From the NCBI GenBank assembly GCA_019415335.1, contig DXKH01000060.1:1-9583 (forward strand): 9,583 nt of DNA, given 5' to 3'. The notes under the pieces were generated by a model. It searched no databases. It was not told the DNA's origin and saw only the letters and a program-made list of their open reading frames with translations. Positions 1-6,873 of the stretch are shown here, piece by piece. The DNA is from Citrobacter sp. (GTDB lineage Bacteria > Pseudomonadota > Gammaproteobacteria > Enterobacterales > Enterobacteriaceae). Position numbers and translations under genes: made by a program. Position 1 is the first letter of the stretch. Each line of letters opens with the position of its first letter.

Positions 1-21
1 ATACTGCGCTGGATACTACAA
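1..21 (-). repeat. tRNA spacer repeat, second copy at the window edge
   Basis: This copy matches 206-226 at 20 of 21 bases. It follows tRNA-Lys (51-126) in the direction of transcription. The remaining spacer (22-50) shows nothing I recognise. Confidence 0.6.
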
Positions 22-50
22 ACTACTTCCACCGAACCCACCGTAATTAG

Positions 51-126
51 TGGTGGGTCGTGCAGGATTCGAACCTGCGACCAATTGATTAAAAGTCAAC
101 TGCTCTACCAACTGACCTAACGACCC
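51..126 (-). tRNA. lysW: tRNA-Lys (UUU), second copy, with a D-stem mismatch
   Basis: This is a 76-nt tRNA on the minus strand with encoded CCA (complement at 51-53) and anticodon UUU at 93-91 preceded by U33. It matches the tRNA-Lys at 340-415 throughout except at position 116, where this copy has G instead of C at tRNA nucleotide 11. That replaces the C11-G24 pair of the D-stem with G-G. The gene starts 2 nt after the tRNA-Val 3' end, so the two are co-transcribed and need processing. The order Lys, Val, Lys matches lysT-valT-lysW of E. coli, and I take the symbol from that order. The tRNA identity is clear. Whether this copy is fully functional, or the mismatch is a sequencing error, cannot be told from here. 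Confidence 0.93.
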
Positions 127-128
127 GG

Positions 129-204
129 TGGGGGGTGATGACGGGATCGAACCGCCGACCCCCTCCTTGTAAGGGAGGTGCTCTCCCAGCTGAGCTAATC
201 ACCC
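129..204 (-). tRNA. valT: tRNA-Val (UAC), with C at the discriminator position
   Basis: This is a 76-nt tRNA on the minus strand with anticodon UAC at 171-169, an intact acceptor stem (GGGTGAT pairing with ATCACCC), D, anticodon and T arms, and an encoded CCA at 131-129. The base before CCA (nucleotide 73, position 132) is C. The usual enterobacterial tRNA-Val has A there, as I recall it. The run of six G on the plus strand at 130-135 comes from this change. The spacing to the next tRNA-Lys is 2 nt, so a substitution explains the run better than an insertion does. It is the second gene of the Lys-Val-Lys cluster, 135 bp after the first tRNA-Lys. Confidence 0.95.
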
Positions 205-205
205 G

Positions 206-226
206 ATACTACGCTGGATACTACAA
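206..226 (-). repeat. tRNA spacer repeat, copy upstream of tRNA-Val
   Basis: This 21-bp segment matches 1-21 with one mismatch (A at 211 against G at 6). It sits one base from the 5' end of tRNA-Val. The second copy at the left edge therefore suggests that another tRNA-Val gene begins immediately outside the window, as valZ does after lysW in E. coli. Confidence 0.6.
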
Positions 227-239
227 CTAACTATGTTAG

Positions 240-257
240 TGGTGGGTCGTGCAGGAT
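240..257 (-). repeat. Partial duplicate of the tRNA-Lys 3' end
   Basis: Eighteen bases identical to positions 340-357 and 51-68. They cover the 3' acceptor strand, part of the T-arm and the CCA of tRNA-Lys. Identity stops abruptly at 258, so this is not a full tRNA gene. Confidence 0.85.
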
Positions 258-339
258 GACTCGACTTCGTCTCGCCCTTCGGGCCGTTGCTGACGCAACG
301 TTATCCTTCACGTTTTACTACCGCTTCCACCTTAGCGAT

Positions 340-415
340 TGGTGGGTCGTGCAGGATTCGAACCTGCGACCAATTGATTAAAAGTCAACTGCTCTACCAA
401 CTGAGCTAACGACCC
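340..415 (-). tRNA. lysT: tRNA-Lys (UUU), first and intact copy
   Basis: This is a 76-nt tRNA on the minus strand, 5' end at 415, with anticodon UUU at 382-380, U33, a normal D-stem (GCTC pairing with GAGC), a TTCGAAT T-loop and encoded CCA. It is the first gene of the tRNA cluster, roughly 45 nt downstream of a stable-RNA type promoter and 164 bp after the cpoB stop. The location directly after cpoB matches lysT of E. coli. It serves as the internal reference for the variant copy at 51-126. Confidence 0.97.
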
Positions 416-456
416 ACTTTTTCGTTGCTTTCGGTTTGTTTGATATCCCGTGGCAA

Positions 457-493
457 CGGCGGCATATATTACTGATTTCAGACTTGAGCGCAA
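457..493 (-). promoter_or_regulatory. Probable promoter of the lysT-valT-lysW tRNA operon
   Basis: On the minus strand there is a -35-like TTGCGC (493-488), a 16-bp spacer, and a -10-like TAATAT (471-466). A GC-rich discriminator ATGCCGCCG follows, with transcription probably starting near 459-457. GC-rich discriminators are typical of stringently controlled stable-RNA promoters. It lies between the cpoB hairpin and the first tRNA, leaving a leader of about 43 nt. The call is by eye, with no start-site data. Confidence 0.6.
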
Positions 494-537
494 CAAAAAT
501 TTCGATGTAGATCACTCAACTGCTTATGATTCGCACG

Positions 538-571
538 ACACGACCAGAAATAATGCGACTTCTGGTCGTGT
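538..571 (-). terminator. Hairpin just after cpoB, without U-tract
   Basis: A perfect 12-bp inverted repeat (538-549 with 560-571) flanks a 10-nt loop and begins 8 nt after the cpoB stop codon. On the minus strand the bases after it are GTGCGAATC, with no T-run, so it is not a canonical intrinsic terminator. It more likely marks an mRNA 3' end stabilised against exonucleases, with Rho-dependent termination or read-through into the tRNA operon. Strand polarity is inferred from its position. Confidence 0.5.
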
Positions 572-579
572 GTTATGCA

Positions 580-1371
580 TTACATCGCGTTCAGACGTTT
601 TTGCGCCTGTTTAGCGCCATCAGTACCAGGGTATTTACTGATAACCTGCTGGTATACGGCTTTCGCTTTTGCGGTGTCACCTTTGTCCTGCATGATGACG
701 CCGACTTTAAACATCGCATCTGCAGCCTTCGGTGACTTCGGATAGTTTTTCACTACCGAAGCAAAATAATACGCCGCATCATCTTTTTTACCCTTGTTGT
801 AGTTTAACTGACCCAGCCAATAATTGGCGTTTGGCAGGTAAGTTGAATCAGGGTAATTTTTGATGAAATTCTGAAATGCCACCATTGCGTCATCCTGGCG
901 GGATTTATCCTGCACCAGCGCAATAGCTGCATTGTAATCCGTGTTTGCATCACCGCTTTTCACCGGCGCGCCAGCATTCGCAGTACCAGCATCAGCTGTC
1001 GGCGTCGTTGATGCCGCCGCACCGCTTTGATCACCGCTGGTTGATTGCGCCGCTGCACCACCGCTGCTGAGGCTGTCGATCTGCAACAGGATCTGCTTTT
1101 GCCGCTCCACGACCTGATTCAGTTGATACTGATTTTCCTGAATCTGACCACGCAGGGAATCAATATCGGATTGATTATCAGAGAGTTGTTGCTGGAGTTG
1201 GGTTAAAAGCTGGCTGTGAGCATTAGAAATACGCTCAAGTTGAGTGACGCGGTCTTCGACCGAGCCTGAGCCGACACTACTGATTGGTGCCTGAGCAAAA
1301 GCGGCCCAGGGGGCCGCTATACCAACCAGTAACGACAGACTCAATAGTTGATGTCTGAAGTTACTGCTCAT
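580..1371 (-). CDS. cpoB: Cell division coordinator CpoB (formerly YbgF), periplasmic TPR protein
   Basis: This 263-residue periplasmic protein links PBP1B-LpoB peptidoglycan synthesis to Tol-Pal driven outer-membrane constriction, and it binds TolA (known for the family). A Sec signal peptide is visible (basic start, hydrophobic 9-22, cleavage after AFA at 26). A heptad-like coiled coil rich in Gln and Leu at about 38-100 forms the trimerisation region. A low-complexity Ala/Ser/Thr/Gly linker runs 103-139, and a C-terminal TPR domain covers 143-263, with repeats such as NYWLGQLNYNKGKKDDA and AMFKVGVIMQDKGDTAKA. The ATG at 1371 comes 9 nt after the pal stop, so it is the last gene of the operon and translationally close to pal. 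The length equals the E. coli protein. From memory, the sequence, including the variable linker, looks identical to E. coli, while neighbours upstream in the operon do not. Confidence 0.98.
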   Translation of the reverse strand: MSSNFRHQLLSLSLLVGIAAPWAAFAQAPISSVGSGSVEDRVTQLERISNAHSQLLTQLQQQLSDNQSDIDSLRGQIQENQYQLNQVVERQKQILLQIDSLSSGGAAAQSTSGDQSGAAASTTPTADAGTANAGAPVKSGDANTDYNAAIALVQDKSRQDDAMVAFQNFIKNYPDSTYLPNANYWLGQLNYNKGKKDDAAYYFASVVKNYPKSPKAADAMFKVGVIMQDKGDTAKAKAVYQQVISKYPGTDGAKQAQKRLNAM

Positions 1372-1380
1372 GCAATTCTC

Positions 1381-1923
<543 letters not shown>

Positions 1924-1933
1924 TTAATTATTA

Positions 1934-3226
1934 TCACAGATACGGCGACCAGGCAGGGAATTTAACCTGTCCATCAGTTGCCGGAAGACGCGCTTTGAAA
2001 CGCCCATCTGTAGAAACCAAATTCAGCACGGATCCCATCCCCTGAGAAGAGCTGTAGATTACCATAGTGCCGTTAGGTGCCAGACTTGGCGTTTCGTCCA
2101 GGAACGTTGACGACAGAACTTGTACGCCACCCGCTACCAGATCTTGTTTGGCAATGTGCTGCTGACCGTTGGCCGAGCTTACCATTACCATAAATTTGCC
2201 GTCGCTGCTGACATCAGCATCCTGGTTTTGTGAACCTTCCCAGGTAATACGCTGTGGAGCACCGCCGTTAACATTAACTTTATACACTTGCGGACGACCC
2301 GCCTGATCCGATGTAAAGGCCAGGTTCTGGCTGTCCGGGAACCAGGTTGGCTCCGTGTTGTTGCTGCGACCATCGGTCACCTGACGGATCTGGCCAGAGC
2401 CGATATCCATCACGTACAGGTTCAGACTCCCGGTTTTAGACAGGGCAAACGCCAGTTTGCTGCCATCCGGAGAGAACGCCGGCGCACCGTTGTGACGCGG
2501 GAATGACGCAACCTGACGGACCGCGCCGTTAGACAGCGTCTGGATAACCAGCGCAGAACGACCGCTTTCGAAGGTGACATACGCCAGTTTAGAACCGTCC
2601 GGAGACCAGGCCGGAGACATCAACGGCTGCGGTGAACGGTGAACCACAAACTGGTTATAGCCATCGTAGTCAGACACGCGCAGTTCATACGGGAACTGGC
2701 CGCCGTTGGTCTGAACAACATACGCGATACGGGTACGGAATGCGCCTTTAATGCCAGTCAGCTTCTCAAACACTTCGTCACTGGCAGTATGGCCGGCATA
2801 ACGCAGCCACTGCTTGTTCACTTTGTAAGAGTTCTGAGCCAGTACGGTACCCGGTGCGCCGCCGGTGTCAACCAGTTGATAAGCGACATTATAGGAACCG
2901 TCCGGATTAGGCGTCACCTGACCGACCACAACCGCGTCAATCCCCAGCGCAGACCAGGCCGCAGGTTGAACTTCCTGGGCAGTTCCCGGTTGCTGTGGCA
3001 AACGAGACCGATCTAACGGATTAAATTTACCGCTGTTGCGCAGGTCTGCACCAACGATGCCACCGATATCTTCAGGTGCAGCACCCGGCCCCGCCCACTG
3101 GAATGGCACAACGCCAATCGGGCGCGCCGAATCCACCCCTTGGGTTATCTCGATACGTACTTCTGCGTGCAGCACCGCTGCCCACAGCATTAGAAAACCA
3201 AATGCTACTCGTAATGCCTGCTTCAT
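1934..3226 (-). CDS. tolB: Tol-Pal system periplasmic protein TolB
   Basis: TolB is a 430-residue periplasmic protein that binds Pal through a six-bladed beta-propeller and TolA through its flexible N-terminus (family knowledge). The signal peptide is residues 1-21, cleaved after LHA. The mature N-terminus [11 protein letters not shown] is the TolA box; E. coli reads EVRIVIDSGVD, as I remember. The N-terminal alpha/beta domain extends to about 160. The propeller follows, with repeats visible as [56 protein letters not shown] and [14 protein letters not shown]. Two adjacent ATGs exist (3229 and 3226). The AAGGGAG site lies 2 nt from the first and 5 nt from the second, so I chose 3226, which gives the usual family length. 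Translation ends in tandem stops TGA-TAA. The 131-bp gap before it may hold a separate promoter. Confidence 0.98.
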   Translation of the reverse strand: MKQALRVAFGFLMLWAAVLHAEVRIEITQGVDSARPIGVVPFQWAGPGAAPEDIGGIVGADLRNSGKFNPLDRSRLPQQPGTAQEVQPAAWSALGIDAVVVGQVTPNPDGSYNVAYQLVDTGGAPGTVLAQNSYKVNKQWLRYAGHTASDEVFEKLTGIKGAFRTRIAYVVQTNGGQFPYELRVSDYDGYNQFVVHRSPQPLMSPAWSPDGSKLAYVTFESGRSALVIQTLSNGAVRQVASFPRHNGAPAFSPDGSKLAFALSKTGSLNLYVMDIGSGQIRQVTDGRSNNTEPTWFPDSQNLAFTSDQAGRPQVYKVNVNGGAPQRITWEGSQNQDADVSSDGKFMVMVSSANGQQHIAKQDLVAGGVQVLSSTFLDETPSLAPNGTMVIYSSSQGMGSVLNLVSTDGRFKARLPATDGQVKFPAWSPYL

Positions 3227-3258
3227 CATATCTCCCTTATCCAGGCGATCAGCCCACG

Positions 3259-3287
3259 ATAATTTAGCAGAATGTTAACAAACTCAA
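3259..3287 (-). promoter_or_regulatory. Possible internal promoter of tolB-pal-cpoB
   Basis: The minus strand shows TTGAGT (3287-3282), a 17-bp spacer and AATTAT (3264-3259), each 4 of 6 to the sigma-70 consensus, about 33 bp before the tolB start in an AT-rich gap. A tolB-pal-cpoB transcript separate from the full operon is reported for E. coli, which makes a promoter here plausible. The elements are weak and chosen by eye. Confidence 0.35.
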
Positions 3288-3329
3288 ATACACAAAACTA
3301 CCAGAACCCAGCGACTACCGTAGATTGTA

Positions 3330-3349
3330 TTCCCCGCCATGACGGGGAA
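3330..3349 (-). other. tolA-tolB intergenic hairpin
   Basis: A perfect 7-bp inverted repeat (TTCCCCG at 3330-3336 with CGGGGAA at 3343-3349) has a 6-nt loop and lies 8 nt after the tolA stop. No T-run follows on the minus strand, so it is probably an mRNA-stabilising or partial-attenuation structure rather than a full terminator. Confidence 0.55.
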
Positions 3350-3357
3350 AGTTTAGC

Positions 3358-4590
3358 TTACGGTTTAAAGTCCAGAGGTGCGTTTTTAAACACTTCATAT
3401 ACCGCCTGGCTCGGTGGTTTTGGAATCTTCGCTTGTCGGGCTGCAGCAAGCGCTGCCTGACAAAGCGCGGGATCGCCACCTTCAGACTGGATGTCGAGCA
3501 GCATACCGTCAGAAGCCAGTTTTATCCGCAGCGTACAGGTTTTACCTGCATAAGACGATGCGTCGTAGAACTTGCTCTCAATGGCAAATTTAATCTGCCC
3601 GGCATAGTTGCTGATATCCGCGCCTGATGCGCCATTGTTTTTAGTATTACCACTCCCCGCAGGAGAAGCGTTGTTCCCTTTTGCCCCACCACCGGTTTTC
3701 GGCGCATTCTTACCGGAGCTGAGATCGCCAAGCAGATCATCAACACCGGATGCCGCAGCCGCTTTTTCAGCAGCGGCCTTTTTGGCCGCAGCGGCTTTAT
3801 CGGCTGCTGCCTTCTTATCGGCAGCGGCTTTCTCAGCTGCAGCTTTTTTATCAGCGGCAGCCTTTTCTGCGGCGGCTTTTTTATCAGCGGCGGCTTTCTC
3901 GGCTGCTGCCGCTTTGGCTGCAGCGGCTTTTTCCGCGGCAACTTTCTTCGCGGCCTCTGCCTGAGCCTGCTTAGCGGCTTCTGCCTCGGCTTTCTTCTTC
4001 GCATCGGCAGCCGCTTTAGCCGCTTCTGCTTCCGCTTTCTTCTTCGCGTCAGCAGCGGCTTTTGCCGCCTCTGCTTCGGCTTTCTTCTGTGCATCCGCCG
4101 CGGCTTTCTTCGCGGCTTCAGCGGCTTCTTTCACCTGCGCGTCAGCTTTCGCTTTGGCATCCGCTGCGGCTTTCTGCGCCGCTTCTTCAGCCTGTTTCTG
4201 CTGTTCCTGCGCTTTCTTCGCGTCGGCTTCAGCCTGCTTCTGCTGTTCCTGAGCCGCTAAACGTTCTTTCTCGATCTGCTTAAGCCGTTCCTGTTCGGCA
4301 GCCTGCTTCTCACGAAGTTCTTCCGCCTGCTGCTGCTCCAGTTTTTCACGTTGCTCTTTGGCACGCTGCGCACTTGACTGTTGCTGCTGCTGACGTTCGT
4401 ACTGCTGAACCACGGCGCCAGGATCAACCATCACGGCATCAATGGAAGAACCACCGCCGCCACCGGCTGAAGCCTCAATATGCTCATCGAACGAACTCCA
4501 GATCAGGACTGCAAATAGGATGACATGCAGCACCGCTGAAATAATTATCGCCCGTTTGAGCTTGTCGTTTTGTTCGGTTGCCTTTGACAC
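3358..4590 (-). CDS. tolA: Tol-Pal system inner-membrane spanning protein TolA
   Basis: TolA has 410 residues. It is anchored in the inner membrane by TolQR and reaches across the periplasm to TolB, Pal and CpoB. In the family its C-terminal domain is also the receptor for group A colicins and filamentous phage g3p. A single transmembrane helix (about 14-34) carries the S18-x3-H22 motif used for contact with TolQR. A Gly-rich linker (43-47) follows. A very long Ala/Lys/Glu/Gln helical domain (about 57-280) contains tandem repeats, described separately. A second Gly/Asn-rich linker (292-320) leads to domain III (about 322-410) with Cys352 and Cys377, the expected disulfide. The start codon is GTG at 4590, as in E. 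coli tolA. It lies 62 bp after tolR. It is 11 residues shorter than the 421-residue E. coli protein, and the helical domain is the divergent part. Confidence 0.98.
   Translation of the reverse strand: MSKATEQNDKLKRAIIISAVLHVILFAVLIWSSFDEHIEASAGGGGGSSIDAVMVDPGAVVQQYERQQQQQSSAQRAKEQREKLEQQQAEELREKQAAEQERLKQIEKERLAAQEQQKQAEADAKKAQEQQKQAEEAAQKAAADAKAKADAQVKEAAEAAKKAAADAQKKAEAEAAKAAADAKKKAEAEAAKAAADAKKKAEAEAAKQAQAEAAKKVAAEKAAAAKAAAAEKAAADKKAAAEKAAADKKAAAEKAAADKKAAADKAAAAKKAAAEKAAAASGVDDLLGDLSSGKNAPKTGGGAKGNNASPAGSGNTKNNGASGADISNYAGQIKFAIESKFYDASSYAGKTCTLRIKLASDGMLLDIQSEGGDPALCQAALAAARQAKIPKPPSQAVYEVFKNAPLDFKP
3769..3900 (-). repeat. 33-bp tandem repeats inside tolA (11-residue units)
   Basis: TolA residues 231-274 contain the 11-residue unit EKAAADKKAAA three times exactly, followed by a fourth variant unit DKAAAAKKAAA. 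Coding bases vary at synonymous positions, so selection on the helix pattern as well as duplication shapes them. Unit-number change would alter the length of the periplasmic helix in frame. Confidence 0.85.
3970..4104 (-). repeat. 45-bp tandem repeats inside tolA (15-residue units)
   Basis: TolA residues 163-207 are three consecutive copies of AAADAKKKAEAEAAK, with one Lys to Gln change in the first. This array precedes the 11-residue array and is part of the same long helical stalk. Confidence 0.85.
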
Positions 4591-4652
4591 TCTCGGTTCC
4601 CAAAAACTGTTCGCCTGTTACACGCTCTCTTTCAAACCAGAGACGCGAATGA

Positions 4653-5081
4653 TCAGATAGGCTGCGTCATTAAGCCAACCGACTTCACACCCGCACTGTG
4701 CAACAAGTTCAGCGCTTTAATTATTTCATCGTAAGGCACGTCTTTCGCGCCCCCGATCAAGAAGACCGTTTTCGGATTGGACTCCAGGCGGCTTTTCGCC
4801 TCAGCGATCACCTGTTCCGGCGGCAGTTGATCCATACGATCTTTCTCAACCACCACGCTGTACTGCCCTACTCCGGAAACCTCAATAATGACCGGCGGAT
4901 TGTCGTTACTGCTTACGGCCTGCGACTCGGTCGCATCCGGCAGATCGACTTCCACGCTCTGTGTAATGATCGGCGCTGTCGCCATAAAGATCAGCAGCAA
5001 CACCAACAGAACGTCGAGCAACGGTACGATGTTGATTTCGGACTTCAGGTCGCGACGACCTCGTCCACGCGATCTGGCCAT
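4653..5081 (-). CDS. tolR: Tol-Pal system proton-channel protein TolR
   Basis: TolR is a 142-residue ExbD/MotB-like inner-membrane protein. It works with TolQ to convert proton flow into TolA movement. An Arg-rich cytoplasmic N-terminus (residues 1-13) precedes one transmembrane helix (about 17-37) containing Asp23, the conserved proton-carrying residue, in the context NIVPLLDVLLV. The periplasmic domain (about 43-142) ends in KSVGLMTQPI. The ATG at 5081 lies 3 nt beyond the tolQ stop. Its AAGGGG ribosome site is inside the last codons of tolQ, so the two are translationally coupled, fitting their stoichiometric complex. The length equals that of the E. coli protein, with several substitutions in the periplasmic domain. 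Confidence 0.98.
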   Translation of the reverse strand: MARSRGRGRRDLKSEINIVPLLDVLLVLLLIFMATAPIITQSVEVDLPDATESQAVSSNDNPPVIIEVSGVGQYSVVVEKDRMDQLPPEQVIAEAKSRLESNPKTVFLIGGAKDVPYDEIIKALNLLHSAGVKSVGLMTQPI

Positions 5082-5084
5082 GGC

Positions 5085-6178
<1,094 letters not shown>

Positions 6179-6400
6179 TCCTGCGGCCTCTCTGTTGGCT
6201 TCGTCCACTCACACCAGTCACTTACTCCTGTAAGCTCCTGGTGATTCGCGCACTTGCCGCCGCGATGCATCAAGAATGCTGTTGTATATAGCGTTGTATT
6301 CACTTTACATCCCGGTAATGCAACAAAAGTTAGTGCTTTTAAACGTTGCTACTATACGCGCGCGATTGAGGCTTGGGAATGGGGAGAGGTTAAGGGAGAG
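6179..6400 (-). promoter_or_regulatory. Intergenic region with the probable ybgC-tol-pal promoter
   Basis: This stretch without genes separates the cyd terminator from ybgC. The best promoter match I see on the minus strand is TTGCAT (6323-6318), a 17-bp spacer and AATACA (6300-6295). The -10 is weak, at 3 of 6. A second -10-like TATAGT occurs near 6350-6355 but has no good -35. No clear operator, riboswitch or repeat element is visible. That the operon starts here follows from the strong terminator upstream and the E. coli operon structure. Confidence 0.35.
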
Positions 6401-6433
6401 TAAAAATTTATGGGCTTATGCAAGCCCATAAAT
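6401..6433 (-). terminator. Intrinsic terminator of the cydABX-ybgE operon
   Basis: A perfect 12-bp stem (6406-6417 with 6422-6433) surrounds the tetraloop ATGC, with GGGC/GCCC at its core. It is followed on the minus strand by a T-run (complement of the five A at 6402-6406, the last being in the stem). It lies 19 nt after the ybgE stop and separates the cyd and tol-pal operons. Confidence 0.9.
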
Positions 6434-6452
6434 ATTTAAGGATGTTTCTTAT

Positions 6453-6746
6453 TCAAAAGAAGAAGAAAATCAGACCAACAATAAGCACGATATCGGCGAG
6501 TAGCGGAGAGAAAATCCCCTGCCAATGCGCGGCGCGAGGACGAAAACCCACGCCATGAATGATGCCCGCACAGACCGCCCACATCAGCAGCAGACCGTGC
6601 CAGATTTCCAGCCCGCTGGTTTTAGCCGCGAAGCGGGAGGGATCCCAAAACATACATCCTGCTAACACTAACGCCATCACCAAAGAAAGCGCCCGTAACG
6701 GGCGCTTGTCCATCGCGTTATATTGCATCGCGATCAGGGTGGTCAT
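6453..6746 (-). CDS. ybgE: Cyd operon protein YbgE, small inner-membrane protein
   Basis: YbgE is a 97-residue membrane protein always found after cydABX in enterobacteria. Its exact role is unsettled, and it is thought to accompany cytochrome bd-I. Three hydrophobic segments are visible, at about 20-35, 46-66 and 78-97, ending in four Phe residues. The conserved core FWDPSRFAAKTS and EIWHGLLLMWAVCAG match the E. coli protein, while the first 12 residues and the region around 70-75 differ. The ATG at 6746 shares its A with the cydX stop (TGATG), a one-base overlap that couples translation. The only ribosome-site candidate is the weak AAGAAG within cydX. It is the last gene before the operon terminator. 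Confidence 0.96.
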   Translation of the reverse strand: MTTLIAMQYNAMDKRPLRALSLVMALVLAGCMFWDPSRFAAKTSGLEIWHGLLLMWAVCAGIIHGVGFRPRAAHWQGIFSPLLADIVLIVGLIFFFF

Positions 6747-6859
6747 CAGTGTTCTTCTTGACCGTCTTTGCTTGCCTCGACGTGCTCAAGGGCCAGCGCG
6801 GTGATGATCCCAAATGCACAGGCAAGAAGCGTTCCCAGAATCCAGGCGAAATACCACAT
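6746..6859 (-). CDS. cydX: Cytochrome bd-I small subunit CydX (37 residues)
   Basis: This short gene begins MWYFAWILGTLLACAFG and ends in QEEH. CydX is an inner-membrane subunit of cytochrome bd-I that stabilises the haem d active site and is needed for full oxidase activity (known in E. coli). One transmembrane helix covers about residues 4-24. Glu25 follows it, then a polar tail. The length of 37 residues equals the E. coli protein, formerly YbgT, with changes mainly in the tail. The ATG has AAGGAG six bases upstream, in the 14-nt gap after the cydB stop. The stop overlaps the ybgE start by one base. It is too short for ordinary ORF length cut-offs and would be missed by them. Confidence 0.97.
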   Translation of the reverse strand: MWYFAWILGTLLACAFGIITALALEHVEASKDGQEEH

Positions 6860-6873
6860 AGTTTGCTCCTTAC

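Larger units (their letters stand above)
205..339 (-). other. tRNA-operon spacer with duplicated tRNA-Lys 3' end and three hairpins
   Basis: This 135-bp transcribed spacer lies between tRNA-Lys (340-415) and tRNA-Val. It contains an exact 18-nt copy of the tRNA-Lys 3' end (240-257), exactly 100 bp from the same segment in the real gene. Beside it are three back-to-back small hairpins: 285-300 (6-bp stem CGTTGC/GCAACG), 274-284 (4-bp GCCC/GGGC) and 263-271 (3-bp stem). A tRNA 3'-end copy preceded by structured spacer resembles the repeats of the E. coli tyrT operon that yield rtT RNA, so a released spacer RNA is possible. That link is inference. Confidence 0.6.

Noticed and set aside
240..257. 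A possible truncated tRNA-Lys pseudogene
   Set aside because: Only 18 bases of the 3' end are present, and identity ends abruptly in structured spacer. A spacer duplication fits better than a decayed full tRNA gene.
1..420. A possible prophage or island attachment site at the tRNA genes, given the repeated tRNA 3' end
   Set aside because: No integrase, phage gene or foreign composition is visible. The repeat lies within the tRNA operon spacer, and the cluster order and spacings match E. coli.
3522..4094. A 190-codon Arg/Lys/Pro/Leu-rich frame inside tolA on the same strand, and Ala-rich plus-strand frames opposite it
   Set aside because: These arise from the repetitive Ala/Lys codons of the TolA helical domain read in other frames. 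The real TolA frame explains the region fully.
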